From the NCBI RefSeq assembly GCF_037975245.1, contig NC_092583.1:7763264-7827263 (forward strand): a stretch of DNA of 64,000 bases, read 5' to 3'. The DNA comes from Apostichopus japonicus. Its lineage: Eukaryota; Echinodermata; Holothuroidea; Aspidochirotida; Stichopodidae. The notes below the pieces were generated by a model, which was given only the letters and a program-made list of their open reading frames with translations, had not been told where the DNA came from and searched no databases. The position numbers were made by a program, and so were the translations under genes. The first letter of the stretch is position 1; each line of letters starts with the position of its first letter. Shown here one piece after another: positions 39,501 to 51,500 of the stretch.

Positions 39501-42500
39501 CTAAATTGATGAAATTATTGGTATTTTCTTGTCAAAAGTAGGTGTTATTAAGCCTTTCTTAGTAATGGTTTTGGAATTGTGCTGTCCAGGCCTACACATG
39601 ATGAAAAAACATCTTCCTTATTAACATAATATACCAACACACAAACCAGTATTGTCTCCACAAGGCAAGGCATGTGTATTAAATCACAAGTCATCATATT
39701 TGTAGCAATGTTCATCCCTTCAGCAGCATCGTCAGTGAGTGTTCAGGAAACAATTCTGATGCATTCCTAGTGTCAGCTTGACCCAATGAGTCAAAATATG
39801 TATTGTCTCTGATGATAAAATGCCAATAGTGCTACACACACTTGTTCCCTATGGAGACAATATAGACACTGTATACAATATTCACAAGGAATACACTTGT
39901 ACATATCTAAAAATGATGACCAATTGGGGAACACAATAAAACCTCAAATATTAGTGTTAATTGGAGGTTTGCTATTGTTCTAAAGTCTACTTTAATGTGT
40001 CACCTGTATTCATGTTTCTTAGAAAATTTCCAGTATGTGATAAACTGTACCGGAATCTTTAAAACCCCTTTCACATGAAAGTGGAATTCAACTACATTGA
40101 TTTTGCTGTTCTGTTACAGTTGATTTCTGAACCCCAACCTGACGAAGTCACTAGTAATTCTGGAGAGCAGTCTGAAATGGTAGGTATAAGCCATTACATA
40201 ATAATTTAGCCATGCAGTTTTATCATAGTTCAAAAGAGCTTTAAATCAACTAAGTGAACAAAGGAAACTCTCCATCAAGTGATATACATTCGGGAAATCA
40301 AAATGGTTCAACATTGGTTGCCAAGTGTTTCACGAATGAATAAGTTTTTTTTTATATAACTAAATTGATGAAATTATTGGTATTTTCTTGTCAAAAGTAG
40401 GTGTTATTAAGCCTTTCTTAGTTATGGTTTAGGAATTGTGCTTTCCAGGCCTACGCATGATGAAAAAACATCTTCCTTATTAACATAATATACCAACACA
40501 CAAACCAGTGTTGTCTCCACAAGGCAAGGCATGTGTATTAAATCGCAAGTCATCATATTTGTAGCAATGTTCATCCCTTCAGCAGCATCGTCAGTGAGTG
40601 TTCAGGAAACAATTCTGATGCATTTCTAGTGTCAGCTTGACCCAATGAGTCAAAGTATGTATTGTCTCTGATGATAAAATGCCAATAGTGCTACACACAC
40701 TTGTTCCCTATGGAGACAATATAGACACTGTATACAGTATTCACAAGGAATACACTTGTACATATCTACAAATGATGACCAATTGGGGATCACAATAATG
40801 CCTCAAGTATTAGTGTTAATTGGAGGTTTGCTATTGTTCTAAAGTCTACTTAAATGTTTCACCTGTATTCATGTTTCTTAGAAAATTTCCAGTAATTGAT
40901 AAACTGTACCGGAATCTTTAAAACCCCCTTCACATAAAAGAGGAATGCAACTACATTGATTTTGCTGTTCTGTTACAGTTGATTTCTGAACCCCAACCTG
41001 ACGAAGTGACTAGTAATTCTGGAGAGCAGTCTGAAATGGTAGGTATAAGCCATTACATAATAATTTAGCCATGCAGTTTTATCATAGTTCAAAAGAGCTT
41101 TAAATCAACGAAGTGAACAAAGGAAACTCTCCATCAAGTGATATACATTCGGGAAATCAAAATGGTTCAACATTGGTTGCCAAGTGTTTCACGAATGAAT
41201 AAGTTTTTTTTTATATAACTAAATTGATGAAATTATTGGTATTTTCTTGTCAAAAGTAGGTGTTATTAAGCCTTTCTTAGTTATGGTTTAGGAATTGTGC
41301 TTTCCAGGCCTACGCATGATGAAAAAACATCTTCCTTATTAACATAATATACCAACACACAAACCAGTGTTGTCTCCACAAGGCAAGGCATGTGTATTAA
41401 ATCTCAAGTCATCATATTTGTAGCAATGTTCATCCCTTCAGCAGCATCGTCAGTGAGTGTTCAGGAAACAATTCTGATGCATTTCTAGTGTCAGCTTGAC
41501 CCAATGAGTCAAAGTATGTATTGTCTCTGATGATAAAATGCCAATAGTGCTACACACACTTGTTCCCTATGGAGACAATATAGACACTGTATACAGTATT
41601 CACAAGGAATACACTTGTACATATCTACAAATGATGACCAATTGGGGATCACAATAATGCCTCAAGTATTAGTGTTAATTGGAGGTTTGCTATTGTTCTA
41701 AAGTCTACTTAAATGTTTCACCTGTATTCATGTTTCTTAGAAAATTTCCAGTAATTGATAAACTGTACCGGAATCTTTAAAACCCCCTTCACATAAAAGA
41801 GGAATGCAACTACATTGATTTTGCTGTTCTGTTACAGTTGATTTCTGAACCCCAACCTGACGAAGTGACTAGTAATTCTGGAGAGCAGTCTGAAGTGGTA
41901 TGTATAAGCCATTACATAATAATTTAGCCATGCAGTTTTATCATAGTTCAAAAGAGCTTTAAATCAACTAAGTGAACAAAGGAAACTCTCCATCAAGTGA
42001 TACACATTCGGGAAATCAAAATGGTTCAACATTGGTTGCCAAGTGTTTCACGAATGAATAAGTTTTTTTTATATGACTATATTGATGAAATTATTGGTAT
42101 TTTCTTGTCAAAAGTAGGTGTTATAAAGCCTTTCTTAGTAATGGTTTTGGAATTGTGCTGTCCAGGCCTACACATGATGAAAAAACATCTTCCTTATTAA
42201 CATAATATATCAACACACAAACCAGTGTTGTCTCCACAAGGCAAGGCATGTGTATTAAATCGCAAGTCATCATATTTGTAGCAATGTTCATCCCTTCAGC
42301 AGCATCGTCAGTGAGTGTTCAGGAAACAATTCTGATGCATTTCTAGTGTCAGCTTGACCCAATGAGTCAAAGTATGTATTGTCTCTGATGATAAAATGCC
42401 AATAGTGCTACACACACTTGTTCCCTATGGAGACAATATAGACACTGTATACAGTATTCACAAGGAATACACTTGTACATATCTACAAATGATGACCAAT

Positions 42501-45500
42501 TGGGGATCACAATAATGCCTCAAGTATTAGTGTTAATTGGAGGTTTGCTATTGTTCTAAAGTCTACTTAAATGTTTCACCTGTATTCATGTTTCTTAGAA
42601 AATTTCCAGTAATTGATAAACTGTACCGGAATCTTTAAAACCCCCTTCACATAAAAGAGGAATGCAACTACATTGATTTTGCTGTTCTGTTACAGTTGAT
42701 TTCTGAACCCCAACCTGACGAAGTGACTAGTAATTCTGGAGAGCAGTCTGAAGTGGTATGTATAAGCCATTACATAATAATTTAGCCATGCAGTTTTATC
42801 ATAGTTCAAAAGAGCTTTAAATCAACTAAGTGAACAAAGGAAACTCTCCATCAAGTGATACACATTCGGGAAATCAAAATGGTTCAACATTGGTTGCCAA
42901 GTGTTTCACGAATGAATAAGTTTTTTTTATATGACTATATTGATGAAATTATTGGTATTTTCTTGTCAAAAGTAGGTGTTATAAAGCCTTTCTTAGTAAT
43001 GGTTTTGGAATTGTGCTGTCCAGGCCTACACATGATGAAAAAACATCTTCCCTATTAACATAATATATCAACACACAAACCAGTGTTGTCTCCACAAGGC
43101 AAGACATGTGTATAAATCACAAGTCACCATATTTGTAGCAATGTTCATCCCTTCAGCAGCATCGTCAGTGAGTGTTCAGGAAACAATTCTAATGCATTCC
43201 TAGTGTCAGCTTGACCCAATGAGTCAAAATATGTATTGTCTCTGATGATAAAATGCCAATAGTGCTACACACTTGTTCCTTATGGAGACAATATAGACAC
43301 TGTACACAGTATTCACAAGGAATACACTTGTATATCTCAAAATGATGACCAATTGGGGATCACAATAATGCCTCAAGTATTAGGTTTAATTGGAGGTTTG
43401 CTATTGTTCTAAAGTCTCCTTTAATGTTTCACCTGTATTCATGTTTCTTAGAAAATTTCCAGTAATTGATAAACTGTACCGGAATCTTTAAAACCCCTTT
43501 CACATGAAAGTGGAATTCAACTACATTGATTTTGCTGTTCTGTTTCAGTTGATTTCTGAACCCCAACCTGACGAAGTGACTAGTAATTCTGGAGAGCAGT
43601 CTGAAATGGTACGTATAAGCCATTACATAATAATTTAGCCATGCAGTTTTATCATAGTTCAAAAGAGCTTTAAATCAACTAAGTGAACAAAGGAAGCTCT
43701 CCATCAAGTGATATACATTCGGGAAATCAAAATGGTTCAACATTGGTTGCCAAGTGTTTCACGAATGAATAAGTTTTTTTTATATGACTAAATTGATGAA
43801 ATTATTGGTATTTTCTTGTCAAAAGTAAGTGTTATTAAGCCTTTCTTAGTAATGGTTTTGGAATTGTGCTGTCCAGGCCTACACATGATGAAAAAACATC
43901 TTCCTTATTAACATAATATACCAACACACAAACCAGTATTGTCTCCACAAGGCAAGGCATGTGTATTAAATCACAAGTCATCATATTTGTAGCAATGTTC
44001 CTCCCTTCAGCAGCATCGTCAGTGAGTGTTCAGGAAACAATTCTAATGCATTCCTAGTGTCAGCTTGACCCAATGAGTCAAAATATGTATTGTCTCTGAT
44101 GATAAAATGCCAATAGTGCTACACACACTTGTTCCCTATGGAGACAATATAGACACTGTATACAGTATTCACAAGGAATACACTTGTACATATCTACAAA
44201 TGATGACCAATTGGGGATCACAATAATGCCTCAAGTATTAGTGTTAATTGGAGGTTTGCTATTGTTCTAAAGTCTACTTTAATGTGTCACCTGTATTCAT
44301 GTTTCTTAGAAAATTTCCAGTAATTGATAAACTGTACCGGAATCTTTAAAACCCCTTTCACATGAAAGTGGAATTCAACTACATTGATTTTGCTGTTCTG
44401 TTACAGTTGATTTCTGAACCCCAACCTGACGAAGTGACTAGTAATTCTGGAGAGCAGTCTGAAATGGTAGGTATAAGCCATTACATAATAATTTAGCCAT
44501 GCAGTTTTATCATAGTTCAAAAGAGCTTTAAATCAACGAAGTGAACAAAGGAAACTCTCCATCAAGTGATATACATTCGGGAAATCAAAATGGTTCAACA
44601 TTGGTTGCCAAGTGTTTCACGAATGAATAAGTTTTTTTTTATAAAACTAAATTGATGAAATTATTGGTATTTTCTTGTCAAAAGTAGGTGTTATTAAGCC
44701 TTTCTTAGTTATGGTTTTGGAATTGTGCTTTCCAGGCCTACGCATGATGAAAAAACATCTTCCTTATTAACATAATATACCAACACACAAACCAGTGTTG
44801 TCTCCACAAGGCAAGGCATGTGTATTAAATCGCAAGTCATCATATTTGTAGCAATGTTCATCCCTTCAGCAGCATCGTCAGTGAGTGTTCAGGAAACAAT
44901 TCTGATGCATTTCTAGGGTCAGCTTGACCCAATGAGTCAAAATATGTATTGTCTCTGATGATAAAATGCCAATAGTGCTACACACACTTGTTCCCTATGG
45001 AGACAATATAGACACTGTATACAGTATTCACAAGGAATACACTTGTACATATCTACAAATGATGACCAATTGGGGATCACAATAATGCCTCAAGTATTAG
45101 TGTTAATTGGAGGTTTGCTATTGTTCTAAAGTCTACTTAAATGTGTCACCTGTATTCATGTTTCTTAGAAAATTTCCAGTAATTGATAAACTGTACCGGA
45201 ATCTTTAAAACCCCTTTCACATGAAAGTGGAATTCAACTACATTGATTTTGCTGTTCTGTTACAGTTGATTTCTGAACCCCAACCTGACAAAGTGACTAG
45301 TAATTCTGGAGAGCAGTCTGAAGTGGTACGTATAAGCCATTACATAATAATTTAGCCATGCAGTTTTATCATAGTTCAAAAGAGCTTTAAATCAACTAAG
45401 TGAACAAAGGAAACTCTCCATCAAGTGATACACATTCGGGAAATCAAAATGGTTCAACATTGGTTGCCAAGTGTTTCACGAATGAATAAGTTTTTTTTAT

Positions 45501-48500
45501 ATGACTATATTGATGAAATTATTGGTATTTTCTTGTCAAAAGTAGGTGTTATAAAGCCTTTCTTAGTAATGGTTTTGGAATTGTGCTGTCCAGGCCTACA
45601 CATGATGAAAAAACATCTTCCCTATTAACATAATATATCAACACACAAACCAGTGTTGTCTCCACAAGGCAAGACATGTGTATAAATCACAAGTCACCAT
45701 ATTTGTAGCAATGTTCATCCCTTCAGCAGCATCGTCAGTGAGTGTTCAGGAAACAATTCTAATGCATTCCTAGTGTCAGCTTGACCCAATGAGTCAAAAT
45801 ATGTATTGTCTCTGATGATAAAATGCCAATAGTGCTACACACTTGTTCCTTATGGAGACAATATAGACACTGTACACAGTATTCACAAGGAATACACTTG
45901 TATATCTAAAAATGATGACCAATTGGGGATCACAATAATGCCTCAAGTATTAGGTTTAATTGGAGGTTTGCTATTGTTCTAAAGTCTCCTTTAATGTTTC
46001 ACCTGTATTCATGTTTCTTAGAAAATTTCCAGTAATTGATAAACTGTACCGGAATCTTTAAAACCCCTTTCACATGAAAGTGGAATTCAACTACATTGAT
46101 TTTGCTGGTCTGTTACAGTTGATTTCTGAACCCCAACCTGACGAAGTGACTAGTAATTCTGGAGAGCAGTCTGAAATGGTAGGTATAAGCCATTACATAA
46201 TAATTTAGCCATGCAGTTTTATCATAGTTCAAAAGAGCTTTAAATCAACTAAGTGAACAAAGGAAACTCTCCATCAAGTGATATACATTCGGGAAATCAA
46301 AATGGTTCAACATTGGTTGCCAAGTGTTTCACAAATGAATAAGTTTTTTTTATATGACTAAATTGATGAAATTATTGGTATTTTCTTGTCAAAAGTAGGT
46401 GTTACTAAGCCTTTCTTAGTAATGGTTTTGGAATTGTGCTGTCCAGGCCTACACATGATGAAAAAACATCTTCCCTATTAACATAATATACCAACACACA
46501 AACCAGTATTGTCTCCACAAGGCAAGACATGTGTATTAAATCACAAGTCATCATATTTGTAGCAATGTTCATCCCTTCAGCAGCATCGTCAGTGAGTGTT
46601 CAGGAAACAATTCTAATGCATTCCTAGTGTCAGCTTGACCCAATGAGTCAAAATATGTATTGTCTCTGATGATAAAATGCCAATAGTGCTACACACACTT
46701 GTTCCCTATGAAGACAATATAGACACTGTATACAGTATTCACAAGGAATACACTTGTACATATCTACAAATGATGACCAATTGGGGATCACAATAATGCC
46801 TCAAGTATTAGTGTTAATTGGAGGTTTGCTATTGTTCTAAAGTCTACTTTAATGTTTCACCTGTATTCATGTTTCTTAGAAAATTTCCAGTAATTGATAA
46901 ACTGTGCCGGAATCTTTAAAACCCCCTTCACATAAAAGAGGAATGCAACTACATTGATTTTGCTGTTCTGTTACAGTTGATTTCTGAACCCCAACCTGAC
47001 GAAGTGACTAGTAATTCTGGAGAGCAGTCTGAAGTGGTATGTATAAGCCATTACATAATAATTTAGCCATGCAGTTTTATCATAGTTCAAAAGAGCTTTA
47101 AATCAACTAAGTGAGCAAAGGAAACTCTCCATCAAGTGATAAGTTTAGTGAAATCAATATGGTTCAACATGTACGTGTGTTTCTTAGAACAGTATCAGTA
47201 AACTTATTGCCTGTACCACAGTGTTTAATAACCCCTTAGTAATTTGTTTTGATTACCTGGATGAATTCATTGGTATATTCTTGTCAAAATCAAGTGTTCA
47301 TAAGGCTTTGCACATAATGATTTAGCCATGCATGTTTAAACACAAGTCTAAAAATGAACTTTCAATCTACTAAATGAACAAAGATAACTCTCCATTAAGA
47401 GATTAGTTTATCTACAATATTATAAAACTTACTGGTTTATATATTTACGAGTGACCCACTTACCTGTCTCCCCACAACCTATGCACCGCAGTCTACCGTG
47501 TCTAGAATGCCCTGGTAATCTTTTAACAAGTGGGGAACGAAGTAAATCTAGAATTAGTATGTATTAAAATCATCACATAATGATTCTAGCTTATCATTTT
47601 GCGGGGTATGTTAGCTGATGAAGGCATTTGAGTATCAACATCTTGAAACGGAACAACAAATGGTTAATGTACACTGATAGACATTTCCTGTTTTAGGTGA
47701 TAGTGCTGTGCACTTGCTGTTTACACATGTACCGTTTAGGGACAACACTTCCATCTCCCCAACAATTGCAACAAAATGACTTTTTTACACCTAGATATCC
47801 TCCCCAAAAAACAATTGGGAATTAACTGTTACAACATTTTGTTCCCTATGAAGACACCATAGAAACTTGTGACATTACTGCAGGGCAGCTAAATGTGTGT
47901 AATTTTGTTGATGTATTTTGAATGATCACTGTTCATTACCATTATTTTGTTGACTCCTTATGTTGTCACATTAGTATTGTATATGCCAGCAAGACTCCTA
48001 TTAAATGAGGGGCTTAAAAATCCCTCTGCTTTATCTAGTGTAAGTTGGTGGTACAAATAAATCTGTATCAAATGATGCAGCACCATATTGTTTGTAAGCT
48101 AAACATTTCAGCTTCATATCTACTATTATACTTTCAGATTATTCTGAAGCCTGAAGTAATGGCAGCTATTGAACAGATGATGGAGCAAGGGGGTATTGTG
48201 GAAAACAGTGATGATGACGATACCGCAACCAATAATCGCTTCGATAACTTGAATAACTTGAAGAGTGAAAGCAAAGGAATTTACATCAGCACTTACCAGA
48301 AAAAGAAAAAAAGAACTTACAACAAACAAAACGCCTGTGTCTTCTGTGGTTGTCTTGTGCAAGTTCTTATTGGTAGACACCTATTAGCAGTACACAAAGA
48401 TGAGCCTGATGTTGCTGCAATACATGTCCTAAATGATCAAGCAGAGAGGAAAAGAAGGCTTGACCTCCTTCGCAACAGAGGCAACTTCCTTCACAATCAA

Positions 48501-51500
48501 CAAGTAATTGATGCTGGTGTTGGGCAAATCATCTTAATGAGGCGGCCTCACACATTCCATGATCTGGATTATGAAGACTATGGACCATGCCCTCTGTGCC
48601 TTTGATATGTGCTTTTAAAAGACATCTGGAGGCACACTCACTACCGTTGCATTGCAAGGGACAGTGGTCAAGCACAAGGTGGGAGTGGAAAAGGGGAATT
48701 ACAAATTCAGTCACAAATCCTTGCAAACAACAAAAAGATGTCCGGTGCAAGCGAGGAACTGAAGAGGCATGTATTAGCAAAGATGCGGAGTAGCAACATA
48801 TCCAGAATTGCAAAAAGTGATGGTGCCATATTAGAATTGGGTAATGTTTGGTTAAAGAAAGTTGGAGGACAAAGGAAATCGATTGTCTCAAGTAAGATGT
48901 TATCATCATCAAGGATGGTGGATGAACTTCGCAAGCTTTGTCCAAATGAGGGTGAATTTATTAGTGATTTTCTGAAGCCAAAATGTTTTGATGCCATACT
49001 GGAAGCTGCCAACAACCTTGGTGGACAGGATATTACAGAAACAGGTAATTCCTCATACGAAAAGCCTTCAACAGTACTCAAGCTGGGCCATGATATGAAA
49101 AAACTTGCCACCATCAAGATGTGCAGGGCACTGAGAACAGGTGATCAAAACTTGGAGAAGGAGGCTAAAGACTACCTATTCTTGCATGAGAAAGAGTGGG
49201 GTGTAAAGATGTCTTGCACAGCACTGACGACACTGAGAGAAAGAAAGTTTAACAAAGGTCAAAATCTCCCCCAGACTTCAGATCTAGTGAAGCTTACAGA
49301 GCATGTGTCACAACAGTTGAAGCTGGCCATGGAAGAAATTGTGGAGAACGTGTCCAATCAAATCTATAAGAGGCTGCAAAAGTTGTGTCTGGTGCGGTTG
49401 CTTCTTTTCAATAAGCGTCGACCAGGTGAGTTGTCACAACTAACCATAAAAGCGTACAAAGAGCGACCAAACTGGGCAGATGCTGGAATTCAGGAAGTGA
49501 AGGACAGCTTTACCTCACTTGAGCAAAAGCTTTTGACTGCCATGGACTTGGTGTATATTCGGGGGAAACGGGGAACCCCAGTCCCAGTTATCATTCCAGA
49601 AGATTGCCAGCAGGTTTTCCAACAGCTAATCAAACTGCGAAGCAAAGTATCAATCGCCCATGAGAACTCATTTTTATTTGCTGCCATGGGAACATCATTG
49701 TCATTTATTCGTGCAAACGACTGTTTATCAGAAATTGTCAAGGACGTTGATCTGGCTGAGCCTGAGAAGATCAAATCTACCAACATGCGAAAGTACTTGG
49801 CAACTGTCTCCCAAGTACTCGCTTTGAAGAAAAATGAACTTGACTGGTTAGCGAGACATCTCGGACATGATGTCCAAGTTCATCGTCAGTACTACAGGCT
49901 CCATGAATCTGCCTTAGAACTAACCAAAGTCGCAAAGCTGCTTATGCTCACTGAGAAGGGAAAGGTGGGCAGATGGACTGGAAAGAGTTTAACTGAGCTT
50001 ACTCTAGAAGGTAAACATGCCTTAATATTCAAATGCTTTGTCTTTTTGACATTAACTGTAGAAGTGTTAGTACATTTCACAATGTTGGTACTTGATAGCA
50101 GTTAAGTCTTAAAAGCTAAATGTCTACAAATTTGCAGCTAATGTAAATTATGGAGGGGGGGGGGGGGTTATATTAAAGACTCTGAGATACTTTTCTATTT
50201 TCTCATGTTTGCTCCAAGTGTTGGAAAACCTCACCAAACACTGAAGTATAAACCAGAAAATAATGTTATTAAATACCTACTGCAGTATTGGTCAAAGTTC
50301 GATACAAAACTATGTTTCACTCAGCCTTCTTTTATGTTGTCAGGAGTGCTTGTTTACACTCTGTAGAATTAAGTTACAAAACTTTCAGCAATTCTCTTAA
50401 ACAAATCAGCTTTCATAGCAGAATTAATTGATAACCCATTCATCTTGCAGATTTTCCAGAGGAACAATTGCTTGACCTTGAAGATAATGAAGATGAGGAG
50501 ACAATATGCAATGGTATAAATTTTCCTACTATTACATATTCAAATCATGTTGCTAATGCCTGATTCAGATATAATTTGTTTGTTCGCAATGCAATACTTT
50601 CATAATTCTACTGTAGTATACAAGATTGACACCCAAGAATGAATTTAGGTGCCAACCCTTCAATCCTGTGAGAGGTATTATTTTTCACATTGAGGTTCTC
50701 AATAAAATGAGCTATTAATGATCATAGCATAAAATTAAGTACATGAAAAGAAAAAAAAATGTAGCTGATATGAGGTGGTCATGTGCAGACAACATTTAGT
50801 GCTATTGGTGGAATAACAATTTCTCATGAATTGAATTGATGATGGGACACATGAATTCAGTTCACATTTTAAGACAAAGTGTACCTAAGTCATCAGCCAC
50901 ACTGCACACATATCATGTGCTGGCACGTTTTTCCTGTGACAGCCTTCCTTGACTTTACAGCATGCAAAGCCTACAATTAAAACTAATTAAGAATAAATAA
51001 TTAAGCATTAATGGCAAGAAACCTTTGCAATTTTCACATTTACTGTAGGTGAAGTTGATGAAGAAAATAGAAGTAAGCCAAGTTCTTCCAAGAGAGTAGC
51101 TGATGAAGACATCAGTGCTTCTTCATGTAAGTGTAATATTCATATCACTGGTTAGCATACTTTTAACTGGCTTGTCACAACACTGGGGCTCAACAGAAAG
51201 TGAAAGACAGAAACACTTAGAGCTACAAAAAGAGGGATGTCTTTGTGTTTAGGCATATTGTTTATGGATAGGAACAACAGAAGGGTCATGATGACAAATG
51301 ATCAGGAATGTTTTATTGCCTTTGATTGCATGGCTGCTGAAGACTTTGGCAAAGCAAAAGGTGTAGCCACTAACATATTATAAAATCCAATTAAGGAACA
51401 AAAGAATGGACTTTCTCAAAACGTGTAGCAGACTTGTGAACTGCTAGCAATAATCACCATATCAGTACTATTCAGAGAGCAGCGCAGAAGAGTACCCTTG

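Larger units (their letters stand above)
35735..47130 (+). repeat. Tandem array of 14 units of about 858 bp, each with one coding exon
   Basis: Exon starts are 35829, 36688, 37546, 38404, 39262, 40120, 40979, 41838, 42696, 43549, 44407, 45266, 46119 and 46977. Spacings are 858 or 859 bp, except 853 bp after copies 9 and 12. Each exon is 60 nt, preceded by CTGTTACAG or a close variant and followed by GTACGT (copies 1, 2, 4, 10, 12), GTAGGT (3, 5, 6, 7, 11, 13) or GTATGT (8, 9, 14). The introns are also nearly identical. Copies 9 and 12 share the same small deletions, which points to a three-unit block duplication of about 2.57 kb. Confidence 0.95.

Noticed and set aside
41997-42200. An identical 67-residue frame also found at 42855-43058 and 45425-45628
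   Set aside because: It lies inside array introns, downstream of a splice donor, and is opened only by a base variant. Other units carry stops in the same place. Identity reflects the repeat, not selection on a protein.
35735-47130. CRISPR-like or satellite reading of the regular array
   Set aside because: The unit is 858 bp with no spacer/repeat alternation, and splice-site context shows eukaryotic exons rather than a CRISPR array or simple satellite.
48603-48605. Selenocysteine at the TGA in the zinc finger
   Set aside because: Relatives as I recall them have glycine rather than cysteine there, and no SECIS element could be identified by eye. A nonsense change or error is simpler.
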